The notes under the pieces are model-generated. The model was given only the letters and a program-made list of their open reading frames with translations. It was not told the DNA's origin and did no database searches. The position numbers and the translations under genes were made by a program. This document shows, in pieces, positions 50,106 to 57,645 of a stretch of DNA of 62,710 nucleotides (within the stretch, counting starts at the first letter, position 1; each line of letters starts with the position of its first letter). Source of the DNA: a virus; IMG/VR virus record IMGVR_UViG_3300021437_000018, positions 1 to 62,710 of that record, one strand, 5' to 3'.

Positions 50106-50641
50106 CGCACTACCTGGCTCTGCTGACCCCCTATGCTCTCGCGGTCGTCTCGGGCCAGGTAGACACGATCCCGCTCTGGGCCGCCCCTCCTGAGGGCGTC
50201 AGGGGCACGCGAGTCGCTCTTTTTGCCTCTGGCTGGCACGAGGCAACGGCGATGGGGTTGACGGAGCGCGACGGAGTCAAGTTCGGCGTTCAAGATCGCT
50301 CACGCTCTGGCCGGGTTGGGTCGGTGATGGTGATGGGCTATGTGGAGACGGCGCATCCATGGGATCGCAGGGGAATCGCCGGAAAGAATTGGCCAGGTCG
50401 ACCCGTACCGAAACGGATGGGCACCTTCCATTGGCTCGTGGGTCAACCAAAAGTCGAAATAAATCAGTCAGTCCTTGGGCTCTCGCGGCTGCCCGTGGCA
50501 TACATGGACCGGGCGCAGCAACAGGCGGCGCTCAGAGAGTACGGCGACAGACACGGCCCCGACCGCTTGCCAAGCGAGGATCGGGAGTTGTATTTTGCGA
50601 TCGTGAGAAAGGATCAAGATGTCAACCCAAGAGGTAAGTAG
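50102..50641 (+). CDS. ASCH-like or hypothetical protein
   Basis: 179 residues. The N-terminal block (YALAVVSGQVDTIPLWAAPP, then GVRGTRVALFASGWHE) resembles the start of ASCH/PUA-like RNA- or modified-base-binding folds, with later GSVMVMGYVETAH. The match is partial. ASCH domains bind nucleic acids; the call is tentative. Confidence 0.4.
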   Translation: MTHYLALLTPYALAVVSGQVDTIPLWAAPPEGVRGTRVALFASGWHEATAMGLTERDGVKFGVQDRSRSGRVGSVMVMGYVETAHPWDRRGIAGKNWPGRPVPKRMGTFHWLVGQPKVEINQSVLGLSRLPVAYMDRAQQQAALREYGDRHGPDRLPSEDRELYFAIVRKDQDVNPRGK

Positions 50642-50942
50642 CAATGAGCGAGTAGTGCAGGTACCATCCGGTTGGTGCTGGCTGCGTAAGGATTCCCCCG
50701 ACGAACATACTCGCCAGTACTGGCGCGACGGTAAGCCGTTTTGTTTGCTCGTGGCGCAGCCATTTGAGCATGGCTGGAAGTTGCTAACGTATTGGGGACT
50801 AGGTGTGGGCACAAACGAATCGAGACACGAGAGCGAAAATGCCGCGTTATTTGCGATGGCTCAAGTCGCGATTGGCATCCACGCAACTTTGGTGGCCCAA
50901 GGTATCGAGATCGCCTGCTTGAATACCGCGAAGGGCGATTGA
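50619..50942 (+). CDS. Hypothetical protein
   Basis: 107 residues, 23-nt overlap with the previous gene. It has a beta/aromatic N-terminal half (SGWCWLRKDSPDEHTRQYWR) and a helical C-terminal half (AALFAMAQVAIGIHATLVA). Coupled to the HNH gene by TGATG. Unknown. Confidence 0.5.
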   Translation: MSTQEVSSNERVVQVPSGWCWLRKDSPDEHTRQYWRDGKPFCLLVAQPFEHGWKLLTYWGLGVGTNESRHESENAALFAMAQVAIGIHATLVAQGIEIACLNTAKGD

Positions 50943-51226
50943 TGTTTCGGTCGCCAAAATACCTGGCTTTCGTGCGGCGCCGCCCATGTATTCATTGCGG
51001 CGGCGCCTGCGATCATGCTCATCATTTCGGTAAGCGGTGGGGCGGCGGCGGCACGGGGGTCAAGTCTCATGACACCTTCACGGTGGCTCTTTGCTGGCCG
51101 TGCCATCGTGCTGTCCATGACGTCGGAAAGATTGGCACTTGTTCGAAGGCAGAGACAGAAGAGCGTATGTTCCGCGAGGCGCTGCGGTCTGTTACTGAGT
51201 ATTTGGTGGAGATGGGCTATGGGTAG
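50942..51226 (+). CDS. HNH-type nuclease (DUF968/Ref-like small phage nuclease)
   Basis: 94 residues from ATG 50942. RRRPCIHCGGACDHAHHFGK, then SHDTFTVALCWPCHRAVHD contain two CxxC zinc pairs and the AHH...CH...H pattern of an HNH fold. Small nucleases of this type occur just before terminase genes, where they may aid packaging or recombination. Confidence 0.75.
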   Translation: MFRSPKYLAFVRRRPCIHCGGACDHAHHFGKRWGGGGTGVKSHDTFTVALCWPCHRAVHDVGKIGTCSKAETEERMFREALRSVTEYLVEMGYG

Positions 51227-51713
51227 AGGCAAGCAAGCAACCAAGCCGCTCAGGGGCTATCGGCGACAAATTGCTTTGATTGTGGCTGAGAATTTGATTG
51301 CAGAGCAGCGAGAACCGGCAGTAATTGATCGTATTTTGATGAAGAAATACGACATCAAATTACAAGCTGCGGTACTGCTCCGTGAGGAAGCTTTGCGAGC
51401 ATTGCTCAGTGCCGACGAAAGTAATCGTCGGGAGCGATTCAAGTTGGTGTTACGTGGAATGCGTCGGCTTTACGTTGAGGCGTTTGACCGAAAACAATTG
51501 ACCGTGTGTGCAAATCTATTGAGTCAGATGCGTGAAATGTTCGACTTGAAGCAACCGTTTGTCGAAGGCGGCGGGGCCGTCAAGGGTGAGCACGAGGATC
51601 GTTCCACTGAGGATCTGATGTATTTTGCCGAGCACGGCGAATGGCCAGACGAGGCAGAAAAGCGCAAGTCGGCCGAAGTAGTAAGCACAAACCCACTGGA
51701 TGCATTGATATGA
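51219..51713 (+). CDS. Probable terminase small subunit
   Basis: 164 residues from ATG 51219. Helical N-terminus with an HTH-like region (AVIDRILMKKYDIKLQAAVL) and a C-terminal motif DRSTEDLMYFAEHGEWPDEA, which resembles the end of many small terminases (D-R-S/T-x-E-x-L-x-x-Y/F-A-x-H-G-x-W-P). It lies ~1.7 kb before the large subunit. Small terminases recognise packaging sites on DNA. Confidence 0.6.
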   Translation: MGRGKQATKPLRGYRRQIALIVAENLIAEQREPAVIDRILMKKYDIKLQAAVLLREEALRALLSADESNRRERFKLVLRGMRRLYVEAFDRKQLTVCANLLSQMREMFDLKQPFVEGGGAVKGEHEDRSTEDLMYFAEHGEWPDEAEKRKSAEVVSTNPLDALI

Positions 51714-52021
51714 GACATCGACCAATCATCAGCAGCGCGGCGGCAAAATCAGACGTGCTGGAGCGTCGGCGGCAGCACTTGGAACGAAGAGCTTCCGATC
51801 GAGATCGAGGCGGTCAGGCAACGTCATTCGATTTGGCTGAGGCCTCGGCTCTGACCGCTGGGATTGAGGCCTTGGCCTGGTATGCTCAAGAATCCACGGA
51901 TGCACATGGAGCTACTCCTCTCGGGTTACTGGCGCGGCTGATCGACACGGACCCACAAGATTCGGCAGCAGTAGCCAGGTTGCAGGCCGATACCGAGGAA
52001 CTAATGCGAGGGCTCGACTGA
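51710..52021 (+). CDS. Hypothetical protein
   Basis: 103 residues (ATGA overlap). A basic helical N-terminus (KSDVLERRRQHLERRASDRD) followed by an Ala/Leu-rich helix. Coupled to the next gene by TGATG. Unknown; may assist packaging. Confidence 0.5.
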   Translation: MRHRPIISSAAAKSDVLERRRQHLERRASDRDRGGQATSFDLAEASALTAGIEALAWYAQESTDAHGATPLGLLARLIDTDPQDSAAVARLQADTEELMRGLD

Positions 52022-52179
52022 TGGACCAGAAGGTGAGCTTGTTGGAATCATGGATACGGCTGAAATCATGGCGAAGGTGCGGCCTTATCTCGTGTTTGGT
52101 TGCGCCGTCCACGGTTTTCCTGCTTGGTGCTTGGTACGAGAGCGAGAAATGGACGAAAAACAATGCCGACAATTTCTAG
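52021..52179 (+). CDS. 52-aa membrane protein
   Basis: ATG 52021 shares a base with the previous stop. The product has a basic N-terminal part (WIRLKSWRRCG), one hydrophobic helix (LISCLVAPSTVFLLGAWY) and a charged tail. It is preferred over a 156-residue open frame starting at 52050, because it fits the coupling and leaves room for the zinc-finger frame at 52163. Function unknown. Confidence 0.45.
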   Translation: MDQKVSLLESWIRLKSWRRCGLISCLVAPSTVFLLGAWYESEKWTKNNADNF

Positions 52180-52432
52180 TCCAACAGCTACTGGGGCAGG
52201 GACTCGAACGGACGCCGAAACCGACGCTCTCGAGCCTACTGAGTGTTGAGGTTGCGGCGCTCCGATCTATTGGGTTACTCTCGAGTCAGGTAAACGTCAC
52301 CCGCTTGATCGAGGGCGTCAAGTTCGGGTTGGCTTCATTTCTGGCCGTGGATTTGTCGCTTACGGTAGCTACACCAGCCACTTCGCGACGTGTCCAGCGA
52401 CGAAGGACTTCCGAAAGAAGAAAGAAGGCTAA
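52163..52432 (+). pseudogene. Zinc-finger protein interrupted by in-frame TGA inside its CxxC
   Basis: From ATG 52163 the frame reads 28 codons to Cys28, then TGA (52247-52249), then 60 more codons ending TAA 52430-52432, 2 nt before the next gene. The post-TGA part, GCGAPIYWVTLESGKRHPLD with later YTSHFATCP, matches a small phage/actinobacterial zinc-binding family whose start is CxxC-(G)APIxW. The TGA occupies the first x of Cys28-x-x-Cys31; His73 and Cys77 complete the site. No start codon exists just after the TGA. One C-to-T change (CGA Arg to TGA) would explain it; readthrough is an alternative. Confidence 0.65.
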
Positions 52433-52434
52433 GC

Positions 52435-52650
52435 ATGGACGAAAACGAAAGAAAAGAGGCTCTGCGAGAGCATCTGTTGGCCAGGGCAAATTTGGAAATT
52501 GTGCCACTGCGCGTGACTGATAGGTTTGCTGTGGTGTCGTTGCCTCTTGCCTGGCATTGGCCAGATTTTATGGAAGCCATGGAAGAAATTGGTTGGGAAC
52601 TGGTCCATGGTATCGGTGGCGGGGCGGTGTTGTTTAGAAAGTCACGATGA
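52435..52650 (+). CDS. Small hypothetical protein
   Basis: 71 residues from ATG 52435 (AAGAAGGCTAAGC upstream). Charged helix, then beta/aromatic core (AVVSLPLAWHWPDFMEAMEE; GIGGGAVLFRKSR). Overlaps the methyltransferase start by 4 nt. Unknown. Confidence 0.55.
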   Translation: MDENERKEALREHLLARANLEIVPLRVTDRFAVVSLPLAWHWPDFMEAMEEIGWELVHGIGGGAVLFRKSR

Positions 52651-53432
52651 CCGCTCTACCCTACCGAGTGATCCATGGTGACTGCTTGTCGGTACTGCGC
52701 CGTTGGCGTCGGGACTGCGTGACGGCCGTGGTTGGGGATGGTCCGTACTCTGAACACTGCCACGGGAATATGCGGGGAAACCGTGGGCTCAATGTGAAGG
52801 GCAAAAAGCGAATTGTCCAACTGGATCCTGGGTTTGAGCCGCTAACGCCAGAAAAGGTGATGGCGCACTCTGAGCAATTCTGTCGCGTTGCCACACAGTG
52901 GATCGCGATGTTCTCGGATGACGTGACTTTGCCGCTCTGGCGCGAAGGCATCGAAAATGCGAAAGGCCACTACCTTCGGACCATTCCCTGGGTGCGGTGG
53001 ATCTGTCCGAATTTCTCGGGCATGTGTCCGCCCAGCGGGGCTGAGTTCGTGGCAATTGCGCGGCCTCGTAAGTTTCCCGGCGAGACTCCACGGGCTCGAA
53101 AGTGGCTGCGTGGCAATCGGACTCACTACGACACGAAATGCCTTCGGGCTCACTCCGATGAGAAAGAAAATCTAGCGGCGTGGAGTCTAGATCCTGAGCA
53201 TCCGGGACATCGGGCGCAAAAACCGATCGCGCTGATGATGGAAGTTCTGTCTGATTGCTGCCAACGAGGCGACACAATCGTTGACCCATACGCCGGGTCT
53301 GGCACAACGGGGATCGCGGCGCTCCGACTTGGAATGCGGGTGGTTCTGATTGAAAATAAGGAAGCAGACGCGCGGCTTTGCCAGGCGCGAATGGATCGCG
53401 AGTGGGCCAGGCTGCAGTGCAAGGCGGCGTGA
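52647..53432 (+). CDS. DNA N4/N6-methyltransferase (beta class order)
   Basis: 261 residues. VIHGDCLSVLRRW begins the fold; motif IV is VVGDGPYSEH rather than the usual DPPY/SPPY; HRAQKPIALMMEVL (motif X region) and DTIVDPYAGSGTTGIAALRL (motif I) follow, giving the IV-before-I order of beta-class amino-methyltransferases. No restriction enzyme is adjacent, so it probably protects phage DNA. The Gly in DGPY is a deviation that may affect specificity. Confidence 0.85.
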   Translation: MTALPYRVIHGDCLSVLRRWRRDCVTAVVGDGPYSEHCHGNMRGNRGLNVKGKKRIVQLDPGFEPLTPEKVMAHSEQFCRVATQWIAMFSDDVTLPLWREGIENAKGHYLRTIPWVRWICPNFSGMCPPSGAEFVAIARPRKFPGETPRARKWLRGNRTHYDTKCLRAHSDEKENLAAWSLDPEHPGHRAQKPIALMMEVLSDCCQRGDTIVDPYAGSGTTGIAALRLGMRVVLIENKEADARLCQARMDREWARLQCKAA

Positions 53433-53435
53433 TTC

Positions 53436-54962
53436 GTGGCCTTCGCTCGCTCTCATGCAATCGAGTCGACTGAGAAGTCGAGGCTAGTTGCAAAGGAGCG
53501 AGTGCGAGCACGGCAAGAGGCAACGATCCGTCTTGCTCGCACTGACTGTTCGGCGTTCATTGAGTACGTCATGCGCAACGAGGCCGACGGGTCCGTGTTG
53601 CGCAATGCGCCGTTTCATCGCGAGTGGCAGGCGACTATTGAGGAAAACTCGCATGTAGTTCTAATCGCTCCGGTCGAGCACGCTAAGAGCCAGCAAGTCT
53701 CTGTTGGCCGCGTGTTGTTCGAGCTTGGCCGCAACCCGGGCCTGCGAATCGCTCTGATTTCTTGCACGAGCAAGCTTGCTGAAAAGTTGCTCAAGCAAGT
53801 CCGGGCGGAGATCGAGCGCAATCCTCGACTGACGCAGGTTTTTCCGCACCTGCGCAAATCGAGCCGCTCCGAGGATCCGTGGAAGGCCGACGCGATCACG
53901 GTCGAGCGCTCGACGACTGCGCGCGATCCGTCTGTGCAGGCTCTCGGGGCTTTCGGTGCGATTGTTGGCTCTCGCCTTGATCTGATTATCCTCGATGACG
54001 TGTTGGATTTCGACAACACGCGGACTGAGGAGCAGCGCAAGAAACTGATCGACTGGTTCGACACGACCGTTTACACGCGTGCGGTTGCAAGCGCTCGGGT
54101 CTATTGCATCGGGACGCCGTGGCACCCGGACGACCTACTCCATGAGCTCTCGAAGCGCCCAGCCTTCGCGGTGCGGCGCTATTCGGCAGTGGAGAATCCA
54201 GACGATCCACCCCGGCAGTGGCGACCGATCTGGCCAGAGCAATGGTCATTGAAGCGGCTGCAGCACCGACGGGCGAACATGCCCGAGGCGCACTTCATTC
54301 GGAAGTACCTTTGCCGGGTGCGCCTGGACGCCACCAGTCGTTTCAAGGAGCGTTGGCTCAACGAAATGGCGGCTTTGGGCAAGGGGCGCATCTTCGAACT
54401 CGTGGCGGCCCCTCGGCGCTCCCCACGGGGGCCTTTCTTGCCCTGCTTTACCGGAGTGGATCTAGCGGTGGGCGACAAGACCGGATCGGCTCGGACCGTC
54501 ATTTTCACAATAGCGCTCATGCCGGATGGGCGACGGTTGATCGTCAATATCGAGTCCGGGCAATGGCAAGCGCCGGAAATCTTGGAGCGGCTTGAACGGA
54601 CTTACCAGGCCTATAAATCCGACATTTTGGTCGAGTCGAACGGGGCCCAGAAATACATCATTCAACTGTCGGCGGGACGGATCCCGGTGAAAGGGCTGCA
54701 CACTGGTTCGGGGAACAAATTCCACGAGCAGTGGGGCGTCGAGTCGCTTGCGGTCGAAATGCGACAAAAGCTGTGGATCATGCCCTCCGGGGCGAGCGGG
54801 ACGGATGTTCCGGAGGATGGGGTGGCGCTCAAAAATGAGTGCCTGCATTACGATCCGGCGGTGCATACCGGGGACCGTCTAATGGCCATGTGGCTCGCCC
54901 GAGAGTGTGCCAGACAATGGGGCACCCCGAGAGGTCGCAGGCTCGACACTCAGCGCCGGTGA
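53436..54962 (+). CDS. Terminase large subunit
   Basis: 508 residues from GTG 53436. FHREWQATIEENSHVVLIAP leads into a Walker A-like PVEHAKSQQ, then Walker B LDLIILDDVLDF, motif III region VYCIGTPWHPDD, and a C-terminal RNase H-like nuclease (FTGVDLAVGDKTGSARTVIF; later DILVESNGAQ and LKNECLHYDPAVHTGDRLMA). It powers DNA translocation into the head and cuts the concatemer. The P-loop lacks the canonical second Gly (HAKS for GKS), as in some large terminases. Confidence 0.9.
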   Translation: MAFARSHAIESTEKSRLVAKERVRARQEATIRLARTDCSAFIEYVMRNEADGSVLRNAPFHREWQATIEENSHVVLIAPVEHAKSQQVSVGRVLFELGRNPGLRIALISCTSKLAEKLLKQVRAEIERNPRLTQVFPHLRKSSRSEDPWKADAITVERSTTARDPSVQALGAFGAIVGSRLDLIILDDVLDFDNTRTEEQRKKLIDWFDTTVYTRAVASARVYCIGTPWHPDDLLHELSKRPAFAVRRYSAVENPDDPPRQWRPIWPEQWSLKRLQHRRANMPEAHFIRKYLCRVRLDATSRFKERWLNEMAALGKGRIFELVAAPRRSPRGPFLPCFTGVDLAVGDKTGSARTVIFTIALMPDGRRLIVNIESGQWQAPEILERLERTYQAYKSDILVESNGAQKYIIQLSAGRIPVKGLHTGSGNKFHEQWGVESLAVEMRQKLWIMPSGASGTDVPEDGVALKNECLHYDPAVHTGDRLMAMWLARECARQWGTPRGRRLDTQRR

Positions 54963-55071
54963 AATTTGCAGAACTCAACGATATGGCTAGGTTACGAATG
55001 ACGAAAAGGCGAGCAAAAACGCTCACATGAGCTACACTATTTCTGAGGCGCAAGCTTCAGAAAGGCTGAAA

Positions 55072-55920
55072 ATGAACGTAACCGAAATCAACTGGACGGA
55101 GCTGACGTGGAACCCGGCGTCTGGCTGCAAGAAGCTGAGTGCCGGCTGCAAGTACTGCTACGCCCACGGGATTGCTGAACCTAAGCGTGGTACGGCAGCT
55201 TTCCCGGTCGGATTCGATGTGATGTTGAGGCCATGGAAGCTCGGTGAGCCAGCGAAGGTGAAGCGCCCGAGCCTCATTTTCACGAACTCGATGACAGACA
55301 TGTTTCTCGACGAGATTTCTGACTCGTATCGGGACCAGATTTTGGATGCCATGGCGAACGCGTCGCATCATCGATATCAGGTACTGACTAAGCGTCCAGA
55401 GATTGCTGCCCGCTACTTCGCGACTCGCAAAGTGCCAGACTACCTCTGGCTCGGGACCACTGTGGAGCATCAGGCTACGGCGCATCGCATTGAAACGCTG
55501 AAGTCAATTGACGCGAAAGTGCGCTACGTGTCGGCTGAGCCTCTGCTTGGACCAATCGTAGCTGACTTGGTTGGGATCCACTGGTTGATTTCCGGAGGTG
55601 AGTCAGGAAACCATCTCATGCGCCCCAATGTTTGCACCGAGCGCGCGCTGGTGCGCCGAGGTGGGGCCGGAGAATCCACTTGGGTTGCACGAGACGATCG
55701 TATGGACTGGGTTCGCGGACTTCGCGACCAATGCCAACGTGACAACGTGGCATTCTGGCACAAGCAATGGGGCGGCTCGAAGGGATTTCTTGCTGGTCGT
55801 CTGCTCGATGGGCGGACTTGGGACGAAATGCCGCGTGTCCCCGGTGCTATGCCGGCGGCCTATAAGCACAAGGCAGCGTCTGCTAAACCGGTGCGACAGG
55901 TTTGCTTGCCGCTTGTTTGA
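55072..55920 (+). CDS. DUF5131 / phage Gp37-Gp68 family, radical-SAM-like
   Basis: 282 residues. ATG 55072 is chosen (AGAAAGG upstream) because the family begins just before its IxWTxxTWNPxxGC motif, here INWTELTWNPASGC. The cysteines GCKKLSAGCKYCYAH form a C-x6-C-x2-C cluster. FTNSMTDMFLDEIS and HRYQVLTKRPE are also family-typical. These are radical-SAM-like proteins of unknown substrate. The gene converges on and overlaps the minus-strand methyltransferase by 38 nt. ATG 55027 is an alternative start. Confidence 0.8.
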   Translation: MNVTEINWTELTWNPASGCKKLSAGCKYCYAHGIAEPKRGTAAFPVGFDVMLRPWKLGEPAKVKRPSLIFTNSMTDMFLDEISDSYRDQILDAMANASHHRYQVLTKRPEIAARYFATRKVPDYLWLGTTVEHQATAHRIETLKSIDAKVRYVSAEPLLGPIVADLVGIHWLISGGESGNHLMRPNVCTERALVRRGGAGESTWVARDDRMDWVRGLRDQCQRDNVAFWHKQWGGSKGFLAGRLLDGRTWDEMPRVPGAMPAAYKHKAASAKPVRQVCLPLV

Positions 55921-56515
55921 GGCCGGAAAATATGGTGGTCGAGTAATTCATTACTTGGCCACCTTTTCCACTTCCATTTCCTTCGAAGCTCCATGTGTCA
56001 ATAATTTTGACCCCGGCGCGTTTGGCAAACCCAAGTAGTGCCAGATGCTGCAGGTTGGAGCTGACGCTTGTTTTGGCGGAGCATTTGGGTTGGCAACCGA
56101 TCAATTTTGCCATCGCGTTCGGCAGCGCCCCGTAGCGGAGCTTCATTGAAGAGCCGTCTGTGAGAACAAGCGCGCCCAATTCTTCAGGTAACCAATGCCG
56201 ACGCTCTGCTAGAATGAGCGCGCAATCCCAAGGGGAACCGAATGCATCGAAGTCGAAGATGTTGAATTGTTGCAGATCTAGGTGGCGTAAAGCGATGGTA
56301 TTGTCGCAGCACATACGAGCCATTGGCTCTTCCAGGGTGATTGGAAGCAGATCGCAGCCCACATACTGATCGGCTTTAGCCCACGCGCCTTGCCACATTT
56401 CACCGAGTCCGGAGAAAGCTTCAAATACACGCGCTGGCTTCACATGCTCGAGTGCAATGTGACGTAGCTCTAGTTTCTGTGAGATGGCTGCTGGAGCAGA
56501 GAAAACCTTGGCCAT
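55883..56515 (-). CDS. SAM-dependent methyltransferase-like protein
   Basis: 210 residues on the minus strand. VKPARVFEAFSGLGEMWQGA (motif I FxGxG at ~34-38) and KADQYVGCDLLPI are a Rossmann SAM-binding start; FNIFDFDAFGSPWDCALIL resembles the DPFG/DPxG-like catalytic region of RNA/DNA methyltransferases. It starts one base into the ParB-like stop (TGATG) and so is its operon partner. Substrate unknown. Confidence 0.65.
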   Translation of the reverse strand: MAKVFSAPAAISQKLELRHIALEHVKPARVFEAFSGLGEMWQGAWAKADQYVGCDLLPITLEEPMARMCCDNTIALRHLDLQQFNIFDFDAFGSPWDCALILAERRHWLPEELGALVLTDGSSMKLRYGALPNAMAKLIGCQPKCSAKTSVSSNLQHLALLGFAKRAGVKIIDTWSFEGNGSGKGGQVMNYSTTIFSGLKQAASKPVAPV

Positions 56516-57186
56516 CAGAACTCCGTCACCGAGGTGTCGACCTGCACACCTTTGTGCTTCTTGAGGTTGCGGCGCAATTCTTCAATGGTGCCTTGCATTG
56601 CGCTTAATGGGCCAGTGATGGTCATCGTGAAGCTAGCATCGTTGTTGGCTTTTGTGATAGATGTGGCTTTGCTGCGCGTGTCTTTGATGCCGAATTCGTC
56701 TGAATCGGCAGTGATTGAGAACCCAATGTCTAGAAGATTGTCGGCGCTAAGTTCTGCCAATACGTCGGGGAGTAGATCTGTGTCCCATGGTGACCACTCG
56801 TTGGATTTGTTATCGGCTAGTGCAAGCTCATTGGCTTGAGCGCGCGTTAGGTCGGTACGCATGCGACATGGTACTAGGCCGGTTTCTGCTACTCGAATTG
56901 CTTCCGGGTGCCATTTGGCACGCTGCTCGGGAGAGCAAAGCGGCAATCGGCGCTGAAGAATCGCGACAGCTTTCTTTCGTGTGTGGCCCCCGATGATGCG
57001 CTTGGTACCGGTATTTGGCTCAACCCAAGCGAGCATTGCTGTTCCAAAGCCGTATTTGATGATTAGTTTTGCTACTTTAGCCGCAGAATCATCGTTCCTT
57101 CGTGGGTTTTTGTCCCAAGGAATTAGCTCGCTGACGTGGATCCAGTCGGCGGCATTGGAGGTTGATGTTGTCGTTTTGGGTGTCAT
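56515..57186 (-). CDS. ParB/sulfiredoxin-like N-terminal domain protein
   Basis: 223 residues on the minus strand. WIHVSELIPWDKNPRRNDDS and RIIGGHTRKKAVAIL match the ParB-like nuclease domain (a P-x-x-x-NPR block and GxHR/GHT-R), and TRAQANELALADNKSNEWSP is the typical third block of phage versions. The C-terminal ~60 residues are separate. ATG 57186 is preferred to TTG 57222. Such proteins in phages accompany DNA methyltransferases and may modify or cleave DNA. Divergent from the 57243 gene. Confidence 0.75.
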   Translation of the reverse strand: MTPKTTTSTSNAADWIHVSELIPWDKNPRRNDDSAAKVAKLIIKYGFGTAMLAWVEPNTGTKRIIGGHTRKKAVAILQRRLPLCSPEQRAKWHPEAIRVAETGLVPCRMRTDLTRAQANELALADNKSNEWSPWDTDLLPDVLAELSADNLLDIGFSITADSDEFGIKDTRSKATSITKANNDASFTMTITGPLSAMQGTIEELRRNLKKHKGVQVDTSVTEF

Positions 57187-57207
57187 TGCTACGATTGTGT
57201 CCCTGTC

Positions 57208-57236
57208 TCGACATACGAGCAAGCTCGGGGTAGGAT
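57208..57236 (+). promoter_or_regulatory. Candidate promoter for a leaderless mRNA of portal operon
   Basis: TCGACA (57208-57213), 17 bp, TAGGAT (57231-57236), 6 bp, ATG 57243. It lies in the 56-bp divergent gap between the minus-strand pair and the portal operon. Confidence 0.5.
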
Positions 57237-57242
57237 GGCGAC

Positions 57243-57641
57243 ATGATCCAGACTTTCCAGATTACTGGTGGCGCAGCGGCAGATCCAGATCCTCGAGCGG
57301 CTCCCGCTACGATTCCGCCCGATCGGATCCTGAGTGCGGGCGAACGGATTGTCGAGACCGACGAGCAACCCGCTTCGCTCGCTTTGGCTCTTGAAGGGAC
57401 GGCTAGCAACACTTGCCAGGTAACGCTCTGGCATTCGTACGACGACCCACATGCCGTGAATCCGCTCAATCAGCGGTGGTATTTGCTGACCGCGGCGGCC
57501 ATCACGGTGACTGTGGGGCAGGTGATTCGGGCTCCAATTTTGCCGGGTCGAACCTACATTCGGGTGACGGTGGCCAGCGCTGCGGACTCGGTGCTCAAGG
57601 CCCGCGTGTTGTCGCAGCCTTACGCGACCCCGGTGGCGTAA
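57243..57641 (+). CDS. Small structural protein upstream of portal
   Basis: 132 residues, beta-rich after a Pro/Asp-rich start (ADPDPRAAPATIPPDRI). CQVTLWHSYDDPHAVNPLNQ and GQVIRAPILPGRTYIRVTVA resemble virion accessory proteins. It heads the portal operon. Function unknown. Confidence 0.5.
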   Translation: MIQTFQITGGAAADPDPRAAPATIPPDRILSAGERIVETDEQPASLALALEGTASNTCQVTLWHSYDDPHAVNPLNQRWYLLTAAAITVTVGQVIRAPILPGRTYIRVTVASAADSVLKARVLSQPYATPVA

Positions 57642-57645
57642 GGCA

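Noticed and set aside
52163-52432. Selenocysteine insertion at the TGA
   Set aside because: No clear SECIS-like hairpin directly after the TGA, and the position is a variable residue between zinc cysteines rather than a redox site.
52050-52520. 156-residue ORF
   Set aside because: Overlaps a coupled membrane-protein ORF, the zinc-finger frame with family motifs and the start of the 52435 gene; its basic C-terminus reads like an out-of-frame shadow.
53436-54962. Defective terminase because of the unusual P-loop
   Set aside because: HAKS still supplies Lys and Ser, and the Walker B and nuclease motifs are intact.
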